From Salinispora mooreana (GTDB lineage Bacteria; Actinomycetota; Actinomycetes; Mycobacteriales; Micromonosporaceae): a stretch of DNA of 64,000 nucleotides. The stretch is from contig NZ_KB900614.1 of NCBI RefSeq assembly GCF_000379065.1, positions 1,672,850 through 1,736,849 of the forward strand, in the 5' to 3' direction. This document shows, in pieces, positions 11,076 through 19,628 of this stretch. Both the position numbers and the translations under genes were made by a program. The first letter of the stretch is position 1; each line of letters begins with the position of its first letter. The notes beneath the pieces are model-generated. The model was not told where the DNA came from and made no database searches. It saw only the letters and a list, made by a program, of their open reading frames with translations.

Positions 11076-11123
11076 GGGCTGGGGCTGGGCAGCGGCGCGT
11101 GCGCCGCTGCCCAGCCCCAGCCC
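11076..11123. terminator. Exceptionally long bidirectional terminator
   Basis: A 23-bp perfect inverted repeat (11076-11098 with 11101-11123), essentially uninterrupted GC, sits between the convergent sphingomyelinase and GNAT genes. Repeated CCCAGC units continue to about 11140. Confidence 0.85.
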
Positions 11124-11246
11124 CAGCCCCAGTCCCAGCCCCACCACCGTCACCACCCCAACCTCGCAGCCAGCCGCCCACCAACCGGCGTGCGGCCAGA
11201 ACCCCCTGCTTGCTCGGGCTCAGTGGCAGGCGCTGCTCCGCCAGGG

Positions 11247-11810
11247 TCACGGCACGTGCCCGTTAGCTTTGATCATCGCGCACCGGAGCGAAGAGTCCAT
11301 GCCCGGCAGCGCGGCTTCGTGTCGCATGGTCGCTGTCAGCTCGCCTCCAATCTCCGTGTTGGGTAGCTCCCGGTATCCAAGCCTCCGGTAGTAGGGGCCA
11401 TTCCAGGGCACATCGCGGAAGGTGGTCAGGGTCGTCGCCGGACGACCACTACGCCTCCCCCACCCCTCGACGTGTGCGATGAGCCGCCGACCAATCCCGC
11501 GCCGAGCGTGCGTGGGCGCTACCGACACCTGCTCGATGTGGGCGTTGCCGTCCAGCACCGCCGCGATGACGTAACCGACCGTCCGATCGCCTTCCTCGGC
11601 AACCCAGATCAGCCCCTGCCGCTGACTTCGCCTCAGGGCCTGTCGATCCACGGCATGATCAGCTATTTCTGACATGCCAACCGAATGGAAGAGCTGGCCG
11701 GCCTGGACCTCAAGCCGAGCCAGGTCACCGAGCTCCGATTGTCTTGCCGCCCGAATCAGGGACGTCCTCCTCACTCTCGCAGCAGCAGGGCCGCCTGCCA
11801 TCGACCACAC
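11247..11810 (-). CDS. GNAT-family N-acetyltransferase
   Basis: The GNAT core runs from LIRAARQSELGDLARLEVQA to about residue 150: beta4 IEQVSVAPTHARRGIGRRLIAHVEGWGRR contains the acetyl-CoA pyrophosphate loop (R-R-G-I-G-R), followed by LTTFRDVPWNGPYYRRLGYRELP. This subgroup resembles widespread uncharacterised actinobacterial acetyltransferases. The start is uncertain: ATG-like codon at 11810 or an internal GTG at 11774, since homology begins near residue 17. Convergent with the sphingomyelinase gene. Confidence 0.85.
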   Translation of the reverse strand: MWSMAGGPAAARVRRTSLIRAARQSELGDLARLEVQAGQLFHSVGMSEIADHAVDRQALRRSQRQGLIWVAEEGDRTVGYVIAAVLDGNAHIEQVSVAPTHARRGIGRRLIAHVEGWGRRSGRPATTLTTFRDVPWNGPYYRRLGYRELPNTEIGGELTATMRHEAALPGMDSSLRCAMIKANGHVP

Positions 11811-11830
11811 CCTGCTCGCCCAACGCGCTG

Positions 11831-13099
11831 TCAGGGCCCCGCGATCACGGCGTCATTGCCCGGCATCCGGGTCACGCTGGGCAGTTGCAGCACGGCTGCG
11901 GCCGACTGGCCACTCGTCTCGTAGGTCGGGCACATCGCCGTCAGCAGGAACGACTGCCAGGCGATGTCGATCGGATGTGCCTCGGGCAGGCTGATCTGAT
12001 GGTGGCTGAGGTTGATCCCGGACGACACCTGGCGCCCGCCATCGCGGCTGTGCAACGAAAACATCTGGTGACCGAACACCAGACCGTCATGGCCGAAGAA
12101 CTCACCGCACGGAGTAGGAAGCGAGAGAATACCAAGACCGTAGGTACCGGCTTCGGGCACATCCGGCAGCATCGGCATCCCGGTGAGCATCTCATCGAGG
12201 GTGGCCGGGCTGAGCAGATCACCGTTGAGCAGCGCCCGGAAGAACGTGTTCAGGTCTGCCGTGGTCCCGATCATCTCGCCCGCCGTCCACCCCCAGCTCA
12301 TGTTGAACTCGCTGAGGTCACGAACCCCGAACGGGGCGAAGTAGGCACCGCTGTGTGGGCCATGAATAGTCGGATCAGTGCCAGGGAACGACGTCCCCGT
12401 GAGCTTCAACGGTCGCAGAATGCGTCGCTGCACCTCTGCCGCCGCCGGATTGCCAGTGATCGACTCGATCAGTAAGCCGGCCAGGATGTAGTTCGTGTTC
12501 GAGTAACTGAACTCAGCCCCGGGCACGTTGGTCGGCGGCATGGCCAGGCCCATCGCAACCAGATCCGCCGGAGCGTACGTCGTGGCCTGCATCTGGTCGA
12601 TCGCCGCCCACGAATCGAGCATCGCATTGGTGTAGTTGCCGATGCCGCTGGTGTGGTTCAACAGCATCCTGACGGTGACTTCGGCGCCACGTTCACCCGG
12701 CACGATTTCCGGCAGCAGCTCCCCGATCGGGTCGTCGAGGCCCAGGCGGCCCTCGTCAACAAGCTGCAGCACAGTGGTGGCGACGAACGTCTTGGTGATG
12801 CTGCCGATGCGGAACCGCAGCTGTGGCTGCATCGGCCGGGGGTGGGTCAGGAACGCCTGGCCGGCACTGCCGCGCCAGTCGTGTCGGCCGTCACGTACAG
12901 CAGCCAACGCACCCGGAACCCCGGCTTCGGGCACCGCGGCGAGCGCGGTGCGCAACTCACCCCGATCCAGCCCGCCGGAGGAGCTTCCCCCAGCTGTCTG
13001 AGTAGGTAACGCGGCCGCAGATGTGGGCACCACAAAGGCCGTAGCTGCCAGCGTCGCACTGGCAACCGCGATCTTCAACGCCCGAGGAATCATAGACAT
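11831..13099 (-). CDS. Secreted serine hydrolase, beta-lactamase/DD-peptidase fold
   Basis: 422 residues with a signal peptide (PRALKIAVASATLAATAFVVPTSAAA). The three class-C motifs are present: SITK (IGSITKTFVATTVLQLVD), YSN (FSYSNTNYILAGLLIE), and a late HDG (FFGHDGLVFG). It is like D-alanyl-D-alanine carboxypeptidase/esterase family proteins of the R61 type, which act on cell-wall peptides or small esters outside the cell. Its true substrate cannot be told from sequence. ATG 13099 begins MSMIPRALK; a second ATG lies two codons in. Monocistronic, about 20 bases upstream of the GNAT gene and in the same direction. Confidence 0.88.
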   Translation of the reverse strand: MSMIPRALKIAVASATLAATAFVVPTSAAALPTQTAGGSSSGGLDRGELRTALAAVPEAGVPGALAAVRDGRHDWRGSAGQAFLTHPRPMQPQLRFRIGSITKTFVATTVLQLVDEGRLGLDDPIGELLPEIVPGERGAEVTVRMLLNHTSGIGNYTNAMLDSWAAIDQMQATTYAPADLVAMGLAMPPTNVPGAEFSYSNTNYILAGLLIESITGNPAAAEVQRRILRPLKLTGTSFPGTDPTIHGPHSGAYFAPFGVRDLSEFNMSWGWTAGEMIGTTADLNTFFRALLNGDLLSPATLDEMLTGMPMLPDVPEAGTYGLGILSLPTPCGEFFGHDGLVFGHQMFSLHSRDGGRQVSSGINLSHHQISLPEAHPIDIAWQSFLLTAMCPTYETSGQSAAAVLQLPSVTRMPGNDAVIAGP

Positions 13100-13355
13100 A
13101 TTGCGATCCTAGGTGGTGACTGCAACCAGGATTTCGCTGCCGCTCCGATGGCAATCGTCGAAGTGATGTAGTTCGGCATCTCCACCACCGAGCGTCCGTT
13201 CGCCGCCCGTGTTGCTCAATATCCATGCTGACCCGTATCGCACGCCCCAAGATGCACAACGAGGAGCATCGATATAGCGCCCCGGGCTGAGGCTCTACGG
13301 TATGTGATAGCCAAACGCGAAATCTTCGCTGACGTTACGTTCGACGCTTCTCGCG

Positions 13356-13655
13356 GTGCGTAGTAGCGCTGAGCGACGCGACCGGCGGCTGGCCCTGCTT
13401 GACGCCCTCGGTGCTCCGCGCTCCGCCCGCGCCTACCTCCTCAACGTGGCCAAATTCAGCCAACACCCTGACCTCGCGCAGTACCTGTCGCGCACAAGAA
13501 ACCGGGTCCTGGTGGAAGCCAGCCCGATGGATCAGGTCTGGGGCATCGGCCTATCCATCACAGACCCACGCGCGGCTGACCCTGCCCGATGGCGCGGTCG
13601 TAACCTCCTCGGATTCGGGCTGATGAGCACCCGCGCAAAGCTCGCCTTCGGCTGA
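13356..13655 (+). pseudogene. NADAR (YbiA-like) family protein, C-terminal fragment
   Basis: About 99 codons whose last 75 match the NADAR fold (N-glycosidases acting on riboflavin-pathway intermediates or NAD-derived ADP-ribose): VAKFSQHPDLAQYLSRTRNRVLVEASPMDQVWGIGLS, then DPARWRGRNLLGFGLMSTRAKL. The usual N-terminal half with the substrate pocket residues is missing, and the GTG start has no visible ribosome binding site. Probably a truncated leftover of a roughly 160-residue gene. Confidence 0.65.
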
Positions 13656-13712
13656 TCCCGAAGGCCCTGGCAGCTACCGAAGCCTGCGCCGGGCTGCCCA
13701 GACATGGTTGGT

Positions 13713-13740
13713 GGCCGGCGCCCTGGTTCGGGTGCCGGCC
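13713..13740. terminator. Hairpin downstream of the lysozyme-like gene
   Basis: GGCCGGC (13713-13719) pairs with GCCGGCC (13734-13740), with an inner CCC/GGG, about 55 bases past the stop of the leftward secreted gene. Confidence 0.6.
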
Positions 13741-13794
13741 ACCAGTTTCTTTCTCCCTTGTGTGGGTTGGGTCGTGTGTGTGGTGTGGGTGGGG

Positions 13795-14376
13795 TTAGCT
13801 GGTCCAGTGTTCGGCGACGAGGTCGGCGGCCTGGGTCTCCCACTGGGCGTAGTGGAACGGGAACGCCGACACCTGCACCGTCTGCGCGGCTTCGGTCAGG
13901 GGCATGTCCTGCCAGCCCTCGACCTGCTTGAGGCCGTTGAGGAAGGCGGTGGTGGAGTAGGCGGGGTCGGTGATCTGCTCCACGCTGCCCCAACCGGACG
14001 ACGGGCGCTGCTGGAACAGGCCCTGCGAGTCGTGGTCGTTACGCGCGCCCAGGTGGCCCAGGTTCTCCAGCTTCGACTCCTGCAAACTGGTGGCGATCGC
14101 CACCACGGCGGCCCGCTCGTCCATCCCGGCGGCCTTCGTGGCCTCGATGATGGCCTTCACGTTCGACACCTGCTCATCGCCCAGGGCGATGCGCGACTGT
14201 GTGCCCTGGGTGCCGTGCGGGATCAGCGCGCTGATGTCGGGTTTATCGGCCTGCACGGCAGCGGAGGCCGAGGCGGGGGTGGGGTCGGTGAGGGTGGCCA
14301 GCGGGCCGGCGACGACACCGGTGGACAGGGCCAGACCAGCGATACCCAGCACGCTACGACGCAGAATCGTGTTCAT
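13795..14376 (-). CDS. Small secreted lysozyme-like/peptidoglycan-associated protein
   Basis: 193 residues from ATG 14376, with GGAG about 10 bases upstream. A signal peptide (RRSVLGIAGLALSTGVVAGPLATLTDPTPASA) is followed by a soluble domain, VSNVKAIIEATKAAGMDERAAVVAIATSLQESKLENLGHLGARNDHDSQGLFQQRPSSGWGSVEQITDPAYST. ESKL-N and SQGLFQQRP resemble the catalytic-Glu segment and substrate groove of transglycosylase/Rpf-like folds, and the module is common at the end of actinobacterial NlpC/P60 and conjugation-related hydrolases. Here it stands alone. It probably acts on or binds peptidoglycan. The wall-hydrolase role is inferred. Confidence 0.75.
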   Translation of the reverse strand: MNTILRRSVLGIAGLALSTGVVAGPLATLTDPTPASASAAVQADKPDISALIPHGTQGTQSRIALGDEQVSNVKAIIEATKAAGMDERAAVVAIATSLQESKLENLGHLGARNDHDSQGLFQQRPSSGWGSVEQITDPAYSTTAFLNGLKQVEGWQDMPLTEAAQTVQVSAFPFHYAQWETQAADLVAEHWTS

Positions 14377-15139
14377 CAGGGATTGCTCCATTCGGGGGTC
14401 GACACCCCACACCCGAGGGGGTTCGGGGTGGGTGCGAGCACCGTCCGGCGCTCAACGAAACTAAGGGGAAGAGGTCGGCGACCGCGGGCCTCATCGGGGG
14501 CACACGCACGGCGCCGGGTCCAGATGTAACGACCGGCCGGCCACCATCATTCCCGGCGGCCCATGCCCGGCGTCACCCGCCCGAGCGGGGCACCTCCACG
14601 GCCGTACGCAGGGTGTAACGCCCCCACGCCCACCGAGATTCCACCACCACCGTGCCCCCGACCACACCCCACACCGACATAGACCAACTATTCGTGACGC
14701 CGAGTCACGAAGGCGGTGGTCTTCCCCAGCCCGCTACAAAAGCGGACACCGCGGCACGGTGGGTGCGCGACACCGAGTGACCCAGCATCCGCAGATCGGC
14801 GGTTACCCGTCATCGCATCTCATGTCGGTCAATACCGGTAATATACGCCACACCCCGTAGAGCATCCTAGGAAAATGGTAAGCCCGCCCCGCGACCTACC
14901 CCAACCAACCGGCCGTCGCGGTCTACCCGGATGCGCCGGCCCATGCCGAGACGGTCTTGCCGCCCTACTCCGGCGGCGGGGTGACCCGCCGGTGCCGTCG
15001 GGGTCCAAAAGTCGGTTGTCGGCGACAGTGACGTCCGGGACGCTGGGCGGCATGTCGTTGTGAGGGCAGCACCTTCGTCGCCGCCACGCCATCGCGATCG
15101 GCGGCCGTCCACCCAACCCTTGGTGAGAAGTGAGCGTCC
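14377..15139. other. Long intergenic region upstream of the lysozyme-like gene and rtcB
   Basis: About 760 bases between divergent genes with no convincing coding sequence. A perfect inverted repeat TTCGTGAC-N5-GTCACGAA lies at 14691-14711. Two copies of TGTAACG occur near 14525 and 14613. An AT-richer patch with TAATAT at 14839-14844 and the palindrome TACCGGTA at 14834-14841 could belong to the rtcB promoter. I looked for a c-di-AMP (ydaO) riboswitch in front of the wall-hydrolase-like gene and did not recognise one. Confidence 0.5.
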
Positions 15140-16327
15140 TTGTCTGTTCCACCTTTCCGGCCGGAGTCCCGGCCGGCACCCACCCCTGCCACCGTCTCCG
15201 TTTTCGCCTCCCCGACCAGCTGGGTCGAGTCCGACGCCGTTGACCAGTGCCACCAGGTGGCCGCCCTCGACGGCATGGTCCATGTCGCCGGCATGCCGGA
15301 CCTGCACCCCGGCAAGGGCGCCCCGATCGGCGCCGCGATGACCTCGACCGTGCTCTACCCCCATCTGGTCGGCTCGGACATCGGCTGTGGCATCGCCGTC
15401 TTCCCGATCGTGCTGAAGCGGGTCGTACCGGAGCGGCTCGCCCCCCGCTTCCCCGACCTGGACCGCCCGCTCGATCCGGACCGGGACGCCGACGACCCGG
15501 CCTGGTCCGTGCTGGACGGTGACATTCCGGCCGGCCACCTCGACGGTCTCGGTACCGTCGGGCGGGGCAACCACTTTGTCGAACTCGCCCGCGTCGGCGA
15601 GGTCCTCGACCCGGGCCACGCCGCGCGACTCCGGCTCACCGCCGGCGACACGGTCCTCGTCGTCCACAGCGGTTCCCGTGGCCTCGGCGAGCGGAATCTG
15701 CGTGCGCACACCGAGCAACGCGGCGCCGGGCCCACCAAGGACCCGGCCGCGTACCTGGCGCGGCACGACGACGCGGTGCGCTGGGGTTCGCTGAACCGGC
15801 GGCTACTGGCGGCCCGGGCCGCGATCGCGCTGGGTGCCGAGCCGACGGCGCCGATCGTGGACCAATGCCACAACCTGGTCGAGGTACGCGACGGGCACTA
15901 CCTGCACCGTAAGGGCGCGGCGCCGGGCGACGGCCGGGACGTGCTCGTCGCCGGCACCCGCGGCACCCCGTCGTACCTGGTGGCCGCGCACGCGGGGGCC
16001 CAGGCCAATCATTCGGTGGCGCACGGGGCGGGCCGCAAGATGTCCCGGGCGGACGCGCTGCGCCGGGGCCGGGCCAAGCACACGGTCAAGGAGCTGCGCC
16101 GCACCCCGCTGGGTTCGCTGGTGGTCTGCGGTGACCGGCAGCTGCTCTTCGAGGAGGCGCCGACCGCGTACAAGCGGATCGAGCAGGTGGTGGGTGACCT
16201 GGTCGCCCACGGACTCGCCACCCCGGTGACGACCACGGTCCCACTGGTCACCTACAAGACCCCGGACATGGGGGTCACCCCGCGTGGCGATCGACGGCCC
16301 GAACGCCGGCGGCGGGGGCAGCGATGA
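15140..16327 (+). CDS. rtcB: RtcB-family RNA 3'-phosphate ligase
   Basis: 395 residues from a TTG start. RtcB joins RNA 2',3'-cyclic-phosphate or 3'-phosphate ends to 5'-OH ends using GTP and Mn2+. Visible conserved elements: MPDLHPGKGAPIGAAM, SDIGCGI (metal-binding Asp/Cys), GTVGRGNHFVEL (metal-binding Asn/His), VHSGSRGLG, the DQCHN segment, and HRKGA, whose histidine is guanylylated. It overlaps prfH by four bases (ATGA), giving the RtcB-PrfH repair module. In Enterobacteria this module rescues ribosomes cut in the 16S decoding centre by colicin E3-like nucleases. The start codon is uncertain because no strong Shine-Dalgarno is present. Confidence 0.92.
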   Translation: MSVPPFRPESRPAPTPATVSVFASPTSWVESDAVDQCHQVAALDGMVHVAGMPDLHPGKGAPIGAAMTSTVLYPHLVGSDIGCGIAVFPIVLKRVVPERLAPRFPDLDRPLDPDRDADDPAWSVLDGDIPAGHLDGLGTVGRGNHFVELARVGEVLDPGHAARLRLTAGDTVLVVHSGSRGLGERNLRAHTEQRGAGPTKDPAAYLARHDDAVRWGSLNRRLLAARAAIALGAEPTAPIVDQCHNLVEVRDGHYLHRKGAAPGDGRDVLVAGTRGTPSYLVAAHAGAQANHSVAHGAGRKMSRADALRRGRAKHTVKELRRTPLGSLVVCGDRQLLFEEAPTAYKRIEQVVGDLVAHGLATPVTTTVPLVTYKTPDMGVTPRGDRRPERRRRGQR

Positions 16328-16932
16328 GCCTGCACCTGCTGCTGTCGGCTGGCCGGGGTCCCCAGGAGTGCGCCTGGGCGCTGGCCCGGCTACTGCGCCG
16401 GCTGGAGGCTGACGCCGCCCGCAACAACGTGGACGTGGTACGGCTGGACAGTGTCGTCGGTGACCGACCCGGCACCTACCGGTCGGTGTTACTCCGACTC
16501 ACCGGCACGGAGGTGGAGGCGTTCGCCGGCGGCTGGACCGGGACGTTGTGCTGGCAGGCGCCCAGCCCCTACCGCGCCGGCCAGGGCAGAAAGAACTGGT
16601 ACGTCGCAGCCCGACGATGCGAGGTAGACGCCCCGGTCACCCCGTTCGCCGAGACGGACGTGGAGGTGCTTGCCGTACGCACGGGTGGGCCGGGGGGCCA
16701 GCACCGCAACAAGGCCAGCACCGCGGTGCGGGCCACGTACCGCCCGACCGGCACCGTCGTCGTCGTTGACACCGAACGACAGTTCAGCCTCAACCGCAGC
16801 ATCGCGCTGCGGTTGCTACGGCAACGACTCACGGCCGGTGACGAGGCGGCCGGGCGGGCGCTGGTGGCCGCCCGGCGGCGCGCCCACGACGAGCTGGTCC
16901 GGGGCGATCCGACGCGGGTCGAACGGCCCTGA
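16324..16932 (+). CDS. prfH: PrfH, release-factor-like peptidyl-tRNA hydrolase
   Basis: 202 residues. Catalytic GGQ motif in TGGPGGQHRNKASTAVRATYRPTGTVVVV, as in class-I release factors, but without the codon-recognition domain (no PxT/SPF anticodon loop). The N-terminal part is the PrfH-specific domain (LLLSAGRGPQECAWALARLLRRLE). In the RtcB-PrfH module it is thought to free nascent chains from ribosomes damaged in the decoding centre so that RtcB can religate the rRNA. Translationally coupled to rtcB; no other gene follows in the operon. Confidence 0.92.
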   Translation: MSLHLLLSAGRGPQECAWALARLLRRLEADAARNNVDVVRLDSVVGDRPGTYRSVLLRLTGTEVEAFAGGWTGTLCWQAPSPYRAGQGRKNWYVAARRCEVDAPVTPFAETDVEVLAVRTGGPGGQHRNKASTAVRATYRPTGTVVVVDTERQFSLNRSIALRLLRQRLTAGDEAAGRALVAARRRAHDELVRGDPTRVERP

Positions 16933-17148
16933 CCGGTCTTCCCGCCACGGCGGGTCCGCGCCGAGTAGTACGAACAGACCGCTCTGTCGGCCCTCAGCCC
17001 TCTGTCCCCGTTGGGCCAGACGGTCTCACTGGAACCCAGTGGCCGGCGCGAGGCCCAGGTGGTGGCGGTCTCGCGCCGGCCGGTTCAGCCGCCTACGGAT
17101 TCCCCGTACCTTGGGGGCGTCTGTGGTTGGCGGCCTCGGGGGTAGGGA

Positions 17149-17784
17149 TCAGGAAAGGACTTCGAAGGTCCAAGTCTTGGCACCGGAGCTGATGGTGGTG
17201 CCGTCGGCAGCGAGCACGCCGGTGACCTCGAAGGTGACGTCGTAGGTCCCGGCGGCGTCGAAGCCCCAGTTGACGTGGGCGTGGGTGTTGTAGTTGACAT
17301 TCAGGCTGTCGGGGAGCCCGTCACCGCTGTCGAAGAGCACCGTTGGGGTGCCGCCGGAGACGGTGTAGGCGCTGAAGCCGGCCGGCCCGGTGACGTTGGT
17401 GAGCTTGAAGGTGACCCGGTTGTTCTGGAACACGCCACTGGGCACCTCTTCAGTGTTCCAGCCTGCCCACAGCAGATCGGAGCTGCTGGCCTGCGGTAGC
17501 ACCCACGCTTGATTGTCGGTGCCGAGGAACGACCACTCACTACCGCTGGGCACGGTGACCTTGGCGGTGTTGGGGACGCTCAGGATGACATCGGCGGGAT
17601 CGCGCTCCACCGAGTCGTCGTCGAGCAGGTTGACGGTCAGTGCGCCGCCGGCGTAGTCGACGTCGAGGACGTCAACGTGACCGCTGGAGATCACGATCGG
17701 CGTTGCGGCAGCGGTAGTGGTGGTGCCGGCAAGCAGCGCGGCGGTGACGGCGAGGCCGGTGAGAATTCGGCGACGGAGGTGCAT
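17149..17784 (-). CDS. Secreted single-domain choice-of-anchor M protein
   Basis: 211 residues: signal peptide MHLRRRILTGLAVTAALLAG, then one copy of the actinobacterial surface-anchored-protein domain (TIGR03769/choice-of-anchor M). Signature positions: SSGHVDVLDVDY near the start, FLGTDNQAWVLPQ, LLWAGWNTEEV, and THAHVNWGFDAAGTYDVTFEV. No transmembrane tail or sorting signal, so it is probably released or loosely wall-bound. ATG 17784 has AGGGGTG six bases upstream. A GTG overlapping the preceding stop (17793) is an alternative. Second gene of a two-gene unit downstream of the ABC operon. Three histidines (GHxD and HxH) may bind metal. Confidence 0.85.
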   Translation of the reverse strand: MHLRRRILTGLAVTAALLAGTTTTAAATPIVISSGHVDVLDVDYAGGALTVNLLDDDSVERDPADVILSVPNTAKVTVPSGSEWSFLGTDNQAWVLPQASSSDLLWAGWNTEEVPSGVFQNNRVTFKLTNVTGPAGFSAYTVSGGTPTVLFDSGDGLPDSLNVNYNTHAHVNWGFDAAGTYDVTFEVTGVLAADGTTISSGAKTWTFEVLS

Positions 17785-17789
17785 GGTGC

Positions 17790-18437
17790 TCACCCCTGAA
17801 CCACGACGCGCAGGGTGACCGCCTCGCTGCTGACCTGCTCCCCGGTGTCGGCGAGGGTGCCGGTGGCGCTGAAGGTGAGGCAGTAGGTGCCGGCGCGGTC
17901 GAAGGCCCAGTTGTAGTGCTGGTGGTCGCCAGCGTTCAGGGCGATGGTGTCGGGCAGACCGGCACCGCTGTCGACGAGGACGTTGGGCTGCCCGACCGCG
18001 TTTTCGGTGTAGAGGGCGAGTTCCCCGGGCCCGCTGACCGACTGCATCGCGAGGGTGAGCTCGTCGTCGGTGAAGACGCCGGACTCGACCTCCTCGGTGG
18101 CGACGCCGGGCCATACGAGGTCGGTGTCCTGGATCTGGGGCAGGATCCACACTGTCGACACGCCGGGGGTGCCGAGGAAGTCGAAGGCGGGGTCGTTCGG
18201 GACCGTCACCTCGGCCTGCTGCTTGACGACGATCTTCACCTCGTCGGCGGCGTATTCGACGTCATTGTCCTCGTCGTGGACACCGAGCTCCAGCTCGCCG
18301 GCCTCATAGGCGATATCGACCAGGTCGATGTGCCCGGAGCTGAACCTCACCAGTGATGCCTGCGCTGGTTGCGTTGCCGCGAGCAGCGCCGCGGTCGCCG
18401 CCCCGGAGGCGAGCAGCAGGCGGATGGGCTTACGCAC
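17790..18437 (-). CDS. Secreted single-domain choice-of-anchor M protein, first gene of pair
   Basis: 215 residues: signal peptide KPIRLLLASGAATAALLAATQPAQA, one repeat domain with SSGHIDLVDIAY, FLGTPGVSTVWILPQ, LVWPGVATEEV, and GDHQHYNWAFDRAGTYCLTFSA. The GWNT signature is changed to GVAT, and the THxH motif to DHQH, but the three histidines are kept. No anchor is seen. An AT-rich inverted repeat resembling a Zur box lies 44-63 bases upstream. The following gene's start nearly overlaps this stop, so the two are co-transcribed, separately from the ABC operon that ends at 18696. Confidence 0.85.
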   Translation of the reverse strand: MRKPIRLLLASGAATAALLAATQPAQASLVRFSSGHIDLVDIAYEAGELELGVHDEDNDVEYAADEVKIVVKQQAEVTVPNDPAFDFLGTPGVSTVWILPQIQDTDLVWPGVATEEVESGVFTDDELTLAMQSVSGPGELALYTENAVGQPNVLVDSGAGLPDTIALNAGDHQHYNWAFDRAGTYCLTFSATGTLADTGEQVSSEAVTLRVVVQG

Positions 18438-18480
18438 GAAGGAACTCCTTCCCCGCGGTCCTCCTTGGACCGCAGCTATT

Positions 18481-18500
18481 GGAAATGATAGTCGTTTTCT
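18481..18500. promoter_or_regulatory. Zur/Fur-like inverted repeat before the secreted M-domain pair
   Basis: The plus strand reads GAAATGATAGTCGTTTTC at 18482-18499, an imperfect palindrome with GAAA/TTTC outer arms and GA/TC inner pairs, in an otherwise GC-rich region. It resembles actinobacterial Zur boxes and a second site upstream of the ABC operon (12 of 18 positions identical). Binding by Zur is inferred, not shown. Confidence 0.5.
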
Positions 18501-18695
18501 TTAACTGGGGGAAGCGGCTGCCGGGTGAAGTCGGTCACGGTGACGTGTCCTCAGTGGATCGCCACGCTGCGGGGCCGGGCAACGACCACCGAAAGCCGCC
18601 GACCCCACACCCAGCACGACTGAAGCCACGAGCCGGTGATGAGAGCATCTCAAGATCACCGATGACCACTCGCCCTCGCCGACCCTCCGGGCGGT

Positions 18696-19628
18696 CTACC
18701 GGGTAACCGGTGACGCCTCCTGACGGGAACTGGGGTCGGACAGTGACGAGGGCCGGGAACTATCACCCTGCCCACCCCGCCGCCGCCACCGCCTGGCCAA
18801 GAGGCCATGTCGAGGGGCAAGCAACCAGGCGGCAAGGAAGACGGCCGTGGCAATCAGCACGATCGTGCCACCAACGGGGGTGTCGTAGCTCCACGACAGA
18901 TACAGGCCAACCACCGCTGCCGAGCCGCCGATCACCGGGGCGAGCAGCATCATCACGCCGAGTCGGTCGGTGAGCAGACGCGCCGCCGCCGCAGGGGTGA
19001 TCAGTAGAGCGAGGACAAGAATGTTTCCGATCGTCTGCAAAGAGATCACCACGGCGAGGGTGACCAGAACGTAGAGCACGATGTCGAGCCAGAAAACCGG
19101 AAGCCCCATCGAGCGCGACATCTCCCGGTCGAGGCAGACCGCGACAAACTCCTTGTGCAGAGCGAGTACCAGGCCGAGGATGACCAAGCCGGCGCCGCCG
19201 ACGACATAGAGGTCCCGGTCGGGAATGCCGGTGATCGAGCCGAACAGGAACTGTTGCAGGGACCCGGCGTACCCCGGGGCCTGTGAGATGATCACAATGC
19301 CGAGGGCGAACGCGCCAACGAGGAAGACACCGATGATCGAGTCCTCCTTGACCCGTCGATTCTGCGAAAAGATCGCGATCAGCAGTGCGGTGGCGACCCC
19401 AGCGACGGCTCCGCCCAGGACCAAACTGCCCTGCAGGACGAAGGCGACCGCGATTCCCGGGAAGACCGCGTGGGCCACGGCGTCGCCGATGAAGGCCATG
19501 CCCCGCAGGACCACATAGCAACCCACGACACCGCAGACGATGCTCGACATGACCGCGATCGCCAAGGCCTTCGGCAGGAACGCGAGGTTGGGGTTGAACA
19601 GGTCGGTGAGAAAGTCGGTGATCGACAT
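18696..19628 (-). CDS. Anchored-repeat-type metal ABC transporter, permease
   Basis: 310 residues, eight to nine hydrophobic helices, ABC-3 (ZnuB/MntB) family: SSIVCGVVGCYVVLRGMAFIGDAVAHAVFPGIAVAF, LLIAIFSQNRRVKEDSIIGVFL, GNILVLALLITPAAAARLLTDRL. The AHAVFPG segment is the family's coupling/pore signature. Hydrophilic C-terminal tail RHGLLARRWRRRGGQ. It is the last gene of the rightmost-starting operon, overlapping the ATPase gene by one base. Matches the TIGR03770-type permease of surface-anchored-repeat systems. Substrate is most likely Zn2+ or Mn2+, judged from the ZnuA-type binding protein. Confidence 0.92.
   Translation of the reverse strand: MSITDFLTDLFNPNLAFLPKALAIAVMSSIVCGVVGCYVVLRGMAFIGDAVAHAVFPGIAVAFVLQGSLVLGGAVAGVATALLIAIFSQNRRVKEDSIIGVFLVGAFALGIVIISQAPGYAGSLQQFLFGSITGIPDRDLYVVGGAGLVILGLVLALHKEFVAVCLDREMSRSMGLPVFWLDIVLYVLVTLAVVISLQTIGNILVLALLITPAAAARLLTDRLGVMMLLAPVIGGSAAVVGLYLSWSYDTPVGGTIVLIATAVFLAAWLLAPRHGLLARRWRRRGGQGDSSRPSSLSDPSSRQEASPVTR

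Noticed and set aside
11108..11140. CCCAGC short repeats
   Set aside because: Part of, and just beyond, the terminator stem; low-complexity GC rather than a functional array.
14377..14700. c-di-AMP (ydaO) riboswitch before the lysozyme-like gene
   Set aside because: Such riboswitches often precede actinomycete wall hydrolases, but I could not match the conserved core in this leader.
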